Source of the DNA: Streptantibioticus_A sp037034305
Lineage (GTDB): Bacteria; Actinomycetota; Actinomycetes; Streptomycetales; Streptomycetaceae
Length of the DNA stretch: 64,000 nucleotides
Assembly: GCA_037034305.1 (NCBI GenBank)
Contig: JBAGJY010000020.1
Coordinates: 1-64,000, forward strand
Direction: 5' to 3'
Shown here: positions 22,901-31,090 of the stretch, piece after piece
How the letters are laid out: each line of letters begins with the position of its first letter
Position numbering within the stretch: position 1 is the stretch's first letter
Program-made: the position numbers and the translations under genes
The notes under the pieces: model-generated
Told to the model about the DNA's origin: nothing
The model's database searches: none
The model's input: the letters and a program-made list of their open reading frames with translations, nothing else

Positions 22901-24792
22901 GGAAGTCTGCCGGGCACTCCTGGGGCGGGGGAGACCAGCACCCGGTCGCGGGTGATGTCCTCGATCCGCCATGAGGTGGTGCCCAGGGTGAACACATCGC
23001 CGACCCGGGACTCGTAGACCATCTCCTCGTCCAGCTCTCCGACCCGCCCGCCGCCCTTCTTCGGGTCGGCACCGGCGAGGAAGACTCCGAACAGGCCGCG
23101 GTCCGGGATGGTGCCGCCCGAGGTCACCGCCAGCCGCTGCGCGCCGGGCCGCCCGCTGACCGTTCCGGCCACCCGGTCCCACACCACCCGGGGCCGCAAC
23201 TCGGCGAACGCGTCGGAGGGGTAGCGACCGGCGAGCATGTCCAGCACGGCGGTGAACGCGGACTCCGGCAGCGTGGCGAACGGCGCGGCGCGCCGCACCA
23301 GCGCCAGCAGCTCCTCCACGTCCCAGGTGTCCATCGCGGTCATCGCGACCAGCTGCTGGGCCAGCACGTCCAGCGGATTGGCCGGGACGCGCAGCGCCTC
23401 GATACCGCCCTGCCGCATCCGCTCGGTGACCACGGCGGACTGCACCAGGTCGCCGCGGTACTTGGGGAAGACCACACCGGTGGACACGGCGCCCACCTGG
23501 TGTCCGGCCCGGCCCACCCGCTGCAGGCCGGAGGCCACCGACGGCGGTGACTCGACCTGCACCACCAGGTCCACCGCGCCCATGTCGATGCCCAGCTCAA
23601 GGCTGGAGGTGGCGACCACGGCGGGCAGCCGCCCGGCCTTCAGGTCCTCCTCGACCAGTGCCCGTTGCTCCTTGGAGACCGAACCGTGGTGGGCCCGGGC
23701 CAGCACCGGCGGCGCCCCCCTGGCAGCCCCTGAGCCGCCCATCAGCTGGGCGGGGGAGTGGTCCTCGGGCAGTGCCGAGTCATCCGCGGCGGGCGCGGTG
23801 GCCAGGGCCCGCTCGTGCGCGATCTCGTTGAGCCGGTTGCACAGCCGCTCGGCGAGCCGGCGGGAGTTGGCGAACACGATCGTGGATCGGTGGGACTGCA
23901 CCAGATCGGCGATCCGCTCCTCGACGTGCGGCCAGATCGACGGCCGCTCGCCGCCGTCCGCGCCACCGCTGTCGGACACCGGGGAGCCGCCCAGCTCCCC
24001 CAGGTCCTCCACCGGGACCACGACCGACAGGTCGAACTCCTTCTGGGCGCGCGGCTGGACGATCGTGACCTCGCGCCGCGGGGACAGGAAGCGGGCCACC
24101 TCGTCCACCGGCCGCACCGTCGCGGACAGGCCGATCCGCCGGGCTGGCCGGTCCAGCAGCTCGTCGAGGCGCTCCAGGGAGAGCGCCAGATGCGCGCCGC
24201 GCTTGGTCCCGGCGACCGCGTGCACCTCGTCCAGGATCACCGTCTCCACTCCGCGCAGCGCCTCCCTGGTGCTGGAGGTCAGCATCAGGAACAGGGATTC
24301 CGGGGTGGTGATCAGGATGTCCGGCGGCTTGCTGGCCATGGAGCGGCGCTCGGCGGCCGGGGTGTCCCCGGACCGGATGCCGACCCGCACGTCCGGCTCC
24401 GGCAACCCCAGCCGCACCGCCTCGTGCCGCAGCCCGGTCAGCGGGCTGCGCAGGTTCCGCTCGACGTCCACGGCGAGCGCCTTGAGCGGGGAGACGTACA
24501 GCACCCGGCAGCGGCGCCTGGCCTCGGCCGGGGCGGGGGTGTTCGCCAGCCGGTCCAGCGAGGCCAGGAAGGCGGCGAGCGTCTTCCCGGAACCGGTGGG
24601 CGCGACGACCAGCACGTCGGACTCCTGCGCGATGGCCCGCCAGGCCTGGGCCTGCGCGCTCGTCGGCGCGTGGAAGGCGCCGGTGAACCACGCGCGGGTG
24701 GCCGGGGCGAAGGATTCCAGGGCCGACGCCGGATCCAGCTCCCGCTGCGGATCCGGTGCCTCGTGCCGCTTCCCGATCGACATGCCATCCAT
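19996..24792 (-). CDS. lhr: Lhr-family ATP-dependent helicase
   Basis: This is a full-length Lhr of about 1,598 residues. The N-terminal RecA-like domain has a Q-motif, Walker A APTGSGKT and DEVH box. The second RecA domain (LVATSSLELGIDMG, QRVGRAGH), a winged helix, the Lhr core and the long C-terminal region follow. Mycobacterial Lhr is a 3'-5' ssDNA translocase and RNA:DNA helicase induced by DNA damage. ATG 24792 is chosen because GAGG lies 4 nt upstream; ATG 24783 is an alternative. The downstream Nei glycosylase supports a base-repair role. Confidence 0.94.
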   Translation of the reverse strand: MDGMSIGKRHEAPDPQRELDPASALESFAPATRAWFTGAFHAPTSAQAQAWRAIAQESDVLVVAPTGSGKTLAAFLASLDRLANTPAPAEARRRCRVLYVSPLKALAVDVERNLRSPLTGLRHEAVRLGLPEPDVRVGIRSGDTPAAERRSMASKPPDILITTPESLFLMLTSSTREALRGVETVILDEVHAVAGTKRGAHLALSLERLDELLDRPARRIGLSATVRPVDEVARFLSPRREVTIVQPRAQKEFDLSVVVPVEDLGELGGSPVSDSGGADGGERPSIWPHVEERIADLVQSHRSTIVFANSRRLAERLCNRLNEIAHERALATAPAADDSALPEDHSPAQLMGGSGAARGAPPVLARAHHGSVSKEQRALVEEDLKAGRLPAVVATSSLELGIDMGAVDLVVQVESPPSVASGLQRVGRAGHQVGAVSTGVVFPKYRGDLVQSAVVTERMRQGGIEALRVPANPLDVLAQQLVAMTAMDTWDVEELLALVRRAAPFATLPESAFTAVLDMLAGRYPSDAFAELRPRVVWDRVAGTVSGRPGAQRLAVTSGGTIPDRGLFGVFLAGADPKKGGGRVGELDEEMVYESRVGDVFTLGTTSWRIEDITRDRVLVSPAPGVPGRLPFWKGDQLGRPLELGRALGAFLREIGGQDPRRARDRLASAGLDTWAADNVLAYLDEQRRACGHVPDDRTIVVERFRDELGDWRIVVHSPFGAQVHAPWALALGARLAERYGFDAQVMHADDGIVLRLPDADLLGLDLLDADPLKAGAEYDTEQSPVGAADVVFDKGEVEQIVTEQVGGSALFASRFRECAARALLLPRRNPGKRTPLWQQRQRAAQLLSVASEFGSFPIVLEAVRECLQDVFDVPGLVELMGDIEGRAVRLVEVTTPEPSPFARSLLFGYVAQFLYEGDSPLAERRAAALSLDSRLLAELLGQAELRELLDPEVMAELERELQWLTEDRRVKDVEGVADLLRVLGPLTDSELAERGAEPGWPRELEATRRTIRVRIGGAEHWAAVEDAGRLRDALGTALPVGVPEAFTEPVKDPLGDLLARYARSHGPFTAADAAARLGIGAAVAEATLHRLAAGNRVVQGEFRPEGLGVMAAAGGASAQGRGRRAAEWCDAGVLRRLRRRSLAALRHELEPVPPGALAAFLPQWQQVGTRALRGPDGLVRAIEQLQGCAVPASSLEKLVLPSRVVDYTPAMLDQLTASGEVVWSGAGALPGKDGWVTLHLADTAPVLLPAPLPLELTALHRAVLDALSGGYGLFFRQIADQVRTTMPETTEPQLADAVWELAWSGRLTNDTLAPLRALLGSGRTAGATAHRAPRATPRGRYGSSMARPTASRTGPPTTAGRWSLLPQAETDPTIRAHALAHTLLDRHGVVTRGAVAAEGVEGGFSAVYRVLSAFEESGQARRGYVVEGLGAAQFAMDGAVDRLRAVHTAREREQPRSTAPRAVVLAAADPANAYGAALPWPDPPSGAEGRPGHKPGRKAGALVVLVDGELTLYVERGGKTLLAWDGDTGADSPRLRAAVQALADAVRDDALGRLTVERTNGEPALVSPLGRALEAAGFHPTPRGLRLRPSSDLADHG

Positions 24793-24877
24793 CGTGCCTC
24801 GGCCCACTGACAATCGGGCTGAGCTGCGGGTTCGGGCGGGCGGGAGGCCAGGCGGAGCCGGTGCGTCCGCGCCCCCG

Positions 24878-25801
24878 CTAGGTGATCTGCCGCCCGTGGG
24901 CGCGCAGGGTCAGCAGCGCCTCGATGGTCAGGACCGGGCGGCGTTCGAAGTGGGCGGCCGGGGCCCAGGAGTGGGAGCGCAGCGGCCAGCCGCCGTCCGG
25001 AGCCTGGGCGGCGGCCAGGAAGTCCAGTGCGCGGTCCATCTCCGCGTTGGTGAACCACCGGCGGGCGAGCGAGTCCGGGGAGCGCGCGAAGTCGTACGCG
25101 TGGAAGTGGTGCTCGTCGGGCGCCGGTTCCGGCTCCAGTGCCGCCAGCCGCTGCCTGCGCACCAGTCGTCCCAGCCGTTCCGCCGCGGCCTGCGCGCGGG
25201 GCCGGTCCGGCACCCCGTCCAGGAACGCCACCGCCGCCTGGACCTGCCGCGGATCGGGGTGTTCCAGGCCCTCGACCGCCGCCCAGCAGAAGTCGGTGGC
25301 CCGGAACAGCCACGCGTGCCAGACGCCGTTGCGGTGCAGCACGCCCACCACCGGACCGGTGGCCAGCAGGGAACCGGTCGGTTCCGCCAGCGCGCCGGTG
25401 GGGTCCCGTGGCAGGTGTGGCGCGGGCAGCGCGCCGTCCGAGGCGGACGCCGAGGTCAGATAGCGGCACAGCCGCTCTGCGCGCTGGCCGCCGCAGCGGC
25501 CGATCTCGTCCAGCACCCGCAACGCGTGCGCGGCGTGCGCCGGTTGGCTGAGCGGGCCGCGCAGTTCGGGCTCCAGGGCGTGCCCGTAGCCGCCGTCCTC
25601 GTTGCGGTACGCGGCAAGCGCGGTCTCGACGGGGTCGGCGCCGCCGTCCAGGAACTGGTGGGCGAACCTGCGCTGTTCGAGCACCCGGGCGGTCAGCCAC
25701 ACGAAGCGTTCGGCGCGGGCCAGCGGCGAGGTCAGCAGGGTGGACGCGGTGAGCGGGCTGGTGGGCGGAGAGCTGGAGGAGGGGACTGCGGATCCGGCCA
25801 T
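24878..25801 (-). CDS. Prenyltransferase/squalene-cyclase-like alpha/alpha-toroid protein
   Basis: The 307-residue soluble protein shows QW-like repeat segments found in alpha/alpha toroids: RNEDGGYGHALEPELRGP near the N-terminus and AAQAPDGGWPL near the C-terminus, with alternating Ala/Leu-rich helices. No DxDD or zinc-binding triad of a real cyclase or prenyltransferase was seen, so enzymatic activity is doubtful. The ATG at 25801 is preceded by TACTGT (25808-25813) at 6 nt, suggesting leaderless transcription; the open frame extends upstream but with low-complexity residues. It lies between lhr and DUF3046. Function unknown. Confidence 0.72.
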   Translation of the reverse strand: MAGSAVPSSSSPPTSPLTASTLLTSPLARAERFVWLTARVLEQRRFAHQFLDGGADPVETALAAYRNEDGGYGHALEPELRGPLSQPAHAAHALRVLDEIGRCGGQRAERLCRYLTSASASDGALPAPHLPRDPTGALAEPTGSLLATGPVVGVLHRNGVWHAWLFRATDFCWAAVEGLEHPDPRQVQAAVAFLDGVPDRPRAQAAAERLGRLVRRQRLAALEPEPAPDEHHFHAYDFARSPDSLARRWFTNAEMDRALDFLAAAQAPDGGWPLRSHSWAPAAHFERRPVLTIEALLTLRAHGRQIT

Positions 25802-25900
25802 GGCCGCACAGTAGGGCGCGGCCCGCCCGCTGCCTATGGCTGTGCCCAGGGTGCACCCGTCGGTGCGAAGCGCCCGCCTCCTGGGCGGGATACTGGGGGC

Positions 25901-26095
25901 ATGAAGTTGACGGTCTTCTGGGAGCGGATGAGCTCGCACTTCGGCGCGGGGTACGCCGACTCGTTCGCCCGTGACCACGTGATGTCCGAACTGGGCGGGC
26001 GCACGGTCTACGAGGCGTTCGAGGCGGGCTGGGAGGCCAAGGACGTGTGGCGGGCGGTCTGCCAGGCGGTGGACGTGCCCGCCGAGCGGCGCTGA
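25901..26095 (+). CDS. DUF3046 protein
   Basis: The small 64-residue protein begins MKLTVFWERM and contains GARTVYEAF-type and DVWRAVC motifs typical of DUF3046, an actinobacterial family almost always encoded just before recA. Function unknown. It has no membrane segment or signal peptide. TACTGG is only 4 nt before the ATG, and GGGGGC directly precedes it. Confidence 0.88.
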   Translation: MKLTVFWERMSSHFGAGYADSFARDHVMSELGGRTVYEAFEAGWEAKDVWRAVCQAVDVPAERR

Positions 26096-26167
26096 CCGCG
26101 GCCCGGCCGACGCTGGCCGCTGTCCGCGGCGACCTCGGTGGCGCCGCTGTGACCTGCGGGTTCGCGG

Positions 26168-26176
26168 TTATCCACA
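26168..26176 (+). promoter_or_regulatory. Perfect DnaA-box-like 9-mer upstream of recA
   Basis: TTATCCACA matches the strict E. coli DnaA box and is one base from the TTGTCCACA form common in Streptomyces oriC. It is a single copy, 16 nt before the recA -35 element. Chance occurrence cannot be excluded. Confidence 0.4.
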
Positions 26177-26192
26177 GGGGCTGGTGGGTCGC

Positions 26193-26222
26193 TTGACACA
26201 AAATTCGAACATCCATTCTTAT
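26193..26222 (+). promoter_or_regulatory. recA promoter with embedded LexA (SOS) box
   Basis: A consensus -35 TTGACA (26193-26198) is followed after 18 nt by TCTTAT (26217-26222). Between and overlapping them is GAACATCCATTC (26207-26218), one mismatch from the actinobacterial LexA box GAAC-N4-GTTC. LexA bound here would block RNA polymerase, so recA should be SOS-inducible. Confidence 0.75.
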
Positions 26223-26350
26223 GGGGTGTGCCGGGCCATCCCTCCGCGGTCCGGAGCGGCCTCGCGGACAGCGTCAGGGCGCATTGTCAGTGGCAGGCGC
26301 TAGCGTCGGTGGACGTGAAGCGATCGACTCAAGCGAACCGGGTGGAACCC

Positions 26351-27469
<1,119 letters not shown>

Positions 27470-27471
27470 CG

Positions 27472-28038
27472 ATGAGGCGGTCGGAAGGGCCCGGCGACGG
27501 ACCCCCCTCGCCCGACGCGGAGCGGGAGCCGCCACGGGATCCGCAGGAGCGGGCCCGCGCGCTGTGCCTGCGCCTGCTCACCGGAACTCCCAGAACCCGT
27601 AGGCAACTTGCCGATGCCATGCGGCGGCGGGAGGTCCCGGACGAGGTGGCCGAGCAGGTGCTGTCCCGCTTCGAGGACGTGGGACTGATCGACGACGCGG
27701 CGTTCGCGGACGCCTGGGTGGAGTCCCGGCACCACGGCCGGGGCTTGGCCCGGCGGGCGCTCGCCAGCGAACTGCGCACCCGCGGTGTGGAGTCCGCGGT
27801 GATCGAACGCGCCGTGGAGCAGCTTGACAGCGCGCGGGAGGAGGAGACCGCCCGCGCGTTGGTGGAGCGCAAGCTGCGGGCCACCCGCGGGCTGGACCGG
27901 GACAAGCGGATACGCCGGCTCGCCGGAATGCTCGCCCGCAAGGGATACCCGCAGGGGCTGGCGCTACGAGTGGTCCGGCGGGCGCTGGAGGAGGAGGGCG
28001 AGGACGCCGAGTTCCTCGACGGCTACCTGCCGGAGTGA
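27472..28038 (+). CDS. recX: RecA regulatory protein RecX
   Basis: The 188-residue protein has the three-helix RecX repeats: ARALCLRLLTGTPRTRRQLADAM, VLSRFEDVGLIDDAAFADAWV, ARRALASELRTRG and the C-terminal LDRDKRIRRLAGMLARKGY. RecX limits RecA filament growth. The start lies 2 nt after the recA stop, consistent with co-transcription and coupling. The last 16 bp overlap the end of the convergent rhodanese gene. Confidence 0.94.
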   Translation: MRRSEGPGDGPPSPDAEREPPRDPQERARALCLRLLTGTPRTRRQLADAMRRREVPDEVAEQVLSRFEDVGLIDDAAFADAWVESRHHGRGLARRALASELRTRGVESAVIERAVEQLDSAREEETARALVERKLRATRGLDRDKRIRRLAGMLARKGYPQGLALRVVRRALEEEGEDAEFLDGYLPE

Positions 28039-28451
28039 GCGACCGGTGCGGCAACCTGCCCGGCGCAGGGGGAGACCGGCAGGCCCGCCGCGCGCCAGGC
28101 CTGGAATCCGCCGACCAGATCGGTGGCCCGGTGTAGCCCGAGCGCCTGAAGCGAGACCGCCGCGAAGCTGGACGCGTACCCCTCGTTGCAGAGCACGATG
28201 ATCCGGCGGTCGTGGCCGGTCGCCTCGGCGATCCGGTGGTCGCAGAGCGGATCGAGACGCCACTCCAGCTCGTTGCGCTCCACGATGACGGCGCCCGGAA
28301 CCGTGCCGTCCCGCTCGCGCAGCGCGGCGTAGCGAATGTCCACCAGCAGCGCCCCGTCGTCCAGCGCCGCCCGGGCCTGCACCGGCGTCAGCCGCACCAG
28401 CCGGGCTCGGGCGTCGGCCAGCAGAGCGTCCACGCCACGGGGTTCCGGCAC
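28023..28451 (-). CDS. Rhodanese-like sulfurtransferase
   Basis: The single rhodanese domain has catalytic Cys88 in the active-site loop CNEGYAS. It has 142 residues when started at GTG 28451, chosen because AGGAG lies 8 nt upstream; GTG codons at 28457 and 28460 would overlap the upstream stop. It follows a cysteine dioxygenase gene with almost no gap and shares its operon and Cys leader. A role in handling sulfane sulfur from cysteine is inferred from this context. The 3' end overlaps recX by 16 bp on the opposite strand. Confidence 0.88.
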   Translation of the reverse strand: MPEPRGVDALLADARARLVRLTPVQARAALDDGALLVDIRYAALRERDGTVPGAVIVERNELEWRLDPLCDHRIAEATGHDRRIIVLCNEGYASSFAAVSLQALGLHRATDLVGGFQAWRAAGLPVSPCAGQVAAPVAHSGR

Positions 28452-28453
28452 GG

Positions 28454-29008
28454 TCACCACTCCTGCGGCCGTTCCACCAGTGCCAGGCGCAGCACCCGGC
28501 CGCTCCTGCTGTAGCGGCGGATCATCGGCAGCGGCGGATGGTACACATGCACCGACACCGCGTGCTGCTCCTCAGAGGCGTTGACCACCTGGTGCACGTG
28601 GTGCGGGCCGAAGGCCCGGCCCCGGCCCACCGGGATCCGGCGGGTGCGGTCCACGTCGTCGGTGAGTTCCAGTGACTGCCAACCGGCGGTCGGCAGCGGC
28701 ACCGCGACCGACTCCTCGGCCAACTCGCCCGCGGCGGTGGCGAACGCGCCCCGTGACCCACCGTGGTCGTGCCAGCCGGTCTCGGCGCCCGGCGGCCAGC
28801 CGATCAGCCATGCCTCACTGCCGCCCGGTCCCTCCAGACGCACCCAGGTGCGTCCCTGCGGATCCAGTGGCAGCTGGGCCAGCACCTCGGGGTCGGTGGC
28901 GGCGCGGCGGGCGAAGTCAAGCAGTTCGGCCTCGCTCGGAGCGGCCGGGGCGACAGCGGGTGCGGGGCGCGCCGGAGCACCGGCGTATGACACGTCGTTG
29001 AGCGACAA
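28454..29008 (-). CDS. Cysteine dioxygenase type I family protein
   Basis: The 184-residue cupin has iron ligands in WHDHGGS (two His) and in the HHVHQVVN stretch, plus YHP near the C-terminus. Cysteine dioxygenase oxidises L-cysteine to cysteine sulfinate. The start is uncertain: TTG at 29008 is used, though its ribosome binding site is poor; GTG at 28993 is a shorter option. The first 25 residues are Ala/Pro-rich. It is preceded by a Cys-rich leader peptide and followed by a rhodanese, an operon for cysteine breakdown. Confidence 0.85.
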   Translation of the reverse strand: MSLNDVSYAGAPARPAPAVAPAAPSEAELLDFARRAATDPEVLAQLPLDPQGRTWVRLEGPGGSEAWLIGWPPGAETGWHDHGGSRGAFATAAGELAEESVAVPLPTAGWQSLELTDDVDRTRRIPVGRGRAFGPHHVHQVVNASEEQHAVSVHVYHPPLPMIRRYSRSGRVLRLALVERPQEW

Positions 29009-29071
29009 GGGGAACCGTCCCAGGAGATCGCGAGGAGGCGCGGCCCATGCCGCGCGGAGGAGGAAACCGGA

Positions 29072-29134
29072 TCAACGGGACGGCCGACACACGCAGCCCG
29101 CGTAGCGGACCAGGTCCAGATGGACCCTCCGCAC
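29072..29134 (-). CDS. Putative 20-residue cysteine leader peptide
   Basis: A short frame encodes MRRVHLDLVRYAGCVCRPSR. The [RH]xDLxR core followed by Cys-x-Cys matches the short leader peptides annotated upstream of sulfur-metabolism genes in Streptomyces. The GTG start at 29134 has only a weak upstream GAG. It lies 63 nt before the cysteine dioxygenase start. I infer that ribosome stalling or passage at the Cys codons couples downstream expression to cysteinyl-tRNA supply. Confidence 0.65.
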   Translation of the reverse strand: MRRVHLDLVRYAGCVCRPSR

Positions 29135-29243
29135 AAGGCGCAGCTCGGTGTCAGTCACGCTACGGAGTCAACCACGCGCCGCGAGAGCGGGTCAAGGACA
29201 GATCCGCCGATACGTCACCATCGGCGGGCCGGTCGCCCACCGG

Positions 29244-30956
29244 TCATGAGCGTGACTGCGCGGCGGCGCCCGCCTCCTCGCCCAACTCCTGTGCGCCGGA
29301 ATCCGGTGAGCCGTCCGCCTCCCGGCCCGCCGCCGTGCCGGTGAGCCGTTGCAGTGGCGGACCGCCCCTGGCCACGTCCGCGTAGGCGTACAGATCGGTG
29401 GGACGGCAGCCGTTCATCGCGCCCACCACATGGCCGTCCGGGCGGATCAGCAGCACGGTGTGCGCGGTGACGTCCGGATAGTTCTCGGCGACCAGCAGTT
29501 CGGTGCGGGTCGGCAACGCCGCGACCGCGGCGGACAGTTGGGGCATCAGCCCGGCGGTCAGCCAGTGCCTGCTCTCCCACACCCCGGTGCCCGGCGCGAC
29601 CAGCACCGCCAGCAGATCGCGGCCGAGCCGCTCCCGCAGCCGCCCACGAGTACCGTCCAGCGCGACCACCGGCACATCTGCGGCCTCCCCGCCCGGCCCC
29701 GCGGCCACGCCGGAGCCCGGCGCGGCGCGCCCGCCAGCGCGGGGAGTGGTCAGCGCCAGCGGCGACCGGTCGTAGACCGGCGGCGCGCCGAGCAGCCCGC
29801 GACCGAGGTGACCGTCGGTCAGCAACTCGGTGTGGCGGCTCATCGGCCCGGACAGCAGCGAGCGGCGCAGCGTGTGCCACGCCCCGGAGCTGCGCAGCAG
29901 CGGCAGCGCCTGGTCGGCGGCGCGCAGCCGGGCGCCCACCGCGTACCGCCGTTCGGCCTGGTAGCTGTCCAGCAGGGTGTCGGAGGCGCCCTGGTGCCAG
30001 GCGACGGCCAGCTTCCAGGCGAGGTTCTCCGCGTCCCGCAGCCCCTCCTCAAGCCCCTGGGTGCCCAACGCGCCCAGCAGATGGGCGGCGTCGCCCGCGA
30101 GGAAGGCCCGCCCGCACCGCCACCGCCGGGCGAGCCGCTGGTGCACCGGATACTCGGCGGACCCCAGCAACTCGTACGGGGGGACCGCGCCCTCGCACCA
30201 CTCGGCGAGGGTGGACCGGATCAGCGTCACCAGGGTGTCCGCGGTCAGCGGTTGGCCGCCGAGCGCAAGCGCCCAGTCCATCCGCCACACCCCGTCCGGC
30301 AGCGGACGCGCCATCACCTGCGAGCGGCGGCCGCCCGGTGGGTCGCGGTGCAGCAGCGCGGTACCGGGATCAGGCAGGTCGACCCTCAGTGCCGCGACCG
30401 CGTGCCGCTCCACTGCCGTGCGCCCGGGGAAGCGCACGTCGAGCAGCTTGCGCAGGGTGGAGCGCGGTCCGTCGCAGCCGACCAGATAGCTGCCGCGCCA
30501 CCAGGTGTCCGGCGGGCCGGAGGCACCGGCGGCGCCTCGGGTGTGCACGCTCAGGCCGTGCTCGTCCTGTTCGAAGGCGTACAGTCGGCTGCCGGGCGCG
30601 ACCTTGATCAGTTCCTGTCCGGCGAGGGCCTCGCGCAGGCCCTGGAGCAGCCGGTCCTGCGGCAGGTGCAGCGGCGACGGCTCGGTGTCGGCGCCGAACT
30701 CGACGTACTGCACCTCCTGACGGCGGCTCAGGGTGCGCCAGGCCTTCCAGCGGGCCGCGTCGGTGTGCACGGCGGTGTAGCCGAGCCGGGCCAGCAGTTC
30801 GGCGGTACGCGGGCGCAGCACGACGGTGCGTTCCGGCTGCCGCTCGTGCCAGGAGGAGCCGTCGTCCAGCAGCAGGACGGGGACGCCGTGCCGGGCGAGA
30901 CACAGGCACAGGGCCAGGCCGGTGCTGCCCGCGCCCGCGACGATCACCGGGTCCAT
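29244..30956 (-). CDS. FAD-dependent aromatic hydroxylase (PHBH/polyketide hydroxylase type)
   Basis: The 570-residue protein has the Rossmann GxGxxG at residues 8-13 (GAGSTG), the DG motif in LVGCDGPRSTLRK, and the GD motif in FLAGDAAHLL. The C-terminal thioredoxin-like domain (about residues 440-550) is typical of class A flavoprotein hydroxylases acting on aromatic substrates. The ATG at 30956 has GAGG 9 nt upstream. There is no polyketide or aromatic-catabolic gene nearby, so the substrate is open. A promoter with an operator-like palindrome lies just upstream. Confidence 0.88.
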   Translation of the reverse strand: MDPVIVAGAGSTGLALCLCLARHGVPVLLLDDGSSWHERQPERTVVLRPRTAELLARLGYTAVHTDAARWKAWRTLSRRQEVQYVEFGADTEPSPLHLPQDRLLQGLREALAGQELIKVAPGSRLYAFEQDEHGLSVHTRGAAGASGPPDTWWRGSYLVGCDGPRSTLRKLLDVRFPGRTAVERHAVAALRVDLPDPGTALLHRDPPGGRRSQVMARPLPDGVWRMDWALALGGQPLTADTLVTLIRSTLAEWCEGAVPPYELLGSAEYPVHQRLARRWRCGRAFLAGDAAHLLGALGTQGLEEGLRDAENLAWKLAVAWHQGASDTLLDSYQAERRYAVGARLRAADQALPLLRSSGAWHTLRRSLLSGPMSRHTELLTDGHLGRGLLGAPPVYDRSPLALTTPRAGGRAAPGSGVAAGPGGEAADVPVVALDGTRGRLRERLGRDLLAVLVAPGTGVWESRHWLTAGLMPQLSAAVAALPTRTELLVAENYPDVTAHTVLLIRPDGHVVGAMNGCRPTDLYAYADVARGGPPLQRLTGTAAGREADGSPDSGAQELGEEAGAAAQSRS

Positions 30957-31009
30957 GCGGCGGATCCTCGGTGTGCGGGGGAGATGGCGGTTGCTGCCCG
31001 GCGTGCGAT

Positions 31010-31048
31010 CACATTGTGTATGCAACCCACTGCCGCTACCTGCGTCAA
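31010..31048 (-). promoter_or_regulatory. Promoter with operator-like palindrome for the flavin hydroxylase
   Basis: On the minus strand TTGACG (31048-31043) and TGCATA (31024-31019) are 18 nt apart. The palindrome CACATTGTG (31010-31018) adjoins the -10, where a repressor would block initiation. Confidence 0.5.
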
Positions 31049-31090
31049 GCGCCGCCACGGCCAGTGCGCCGCCGGGTGCCGCCGTTCGAC

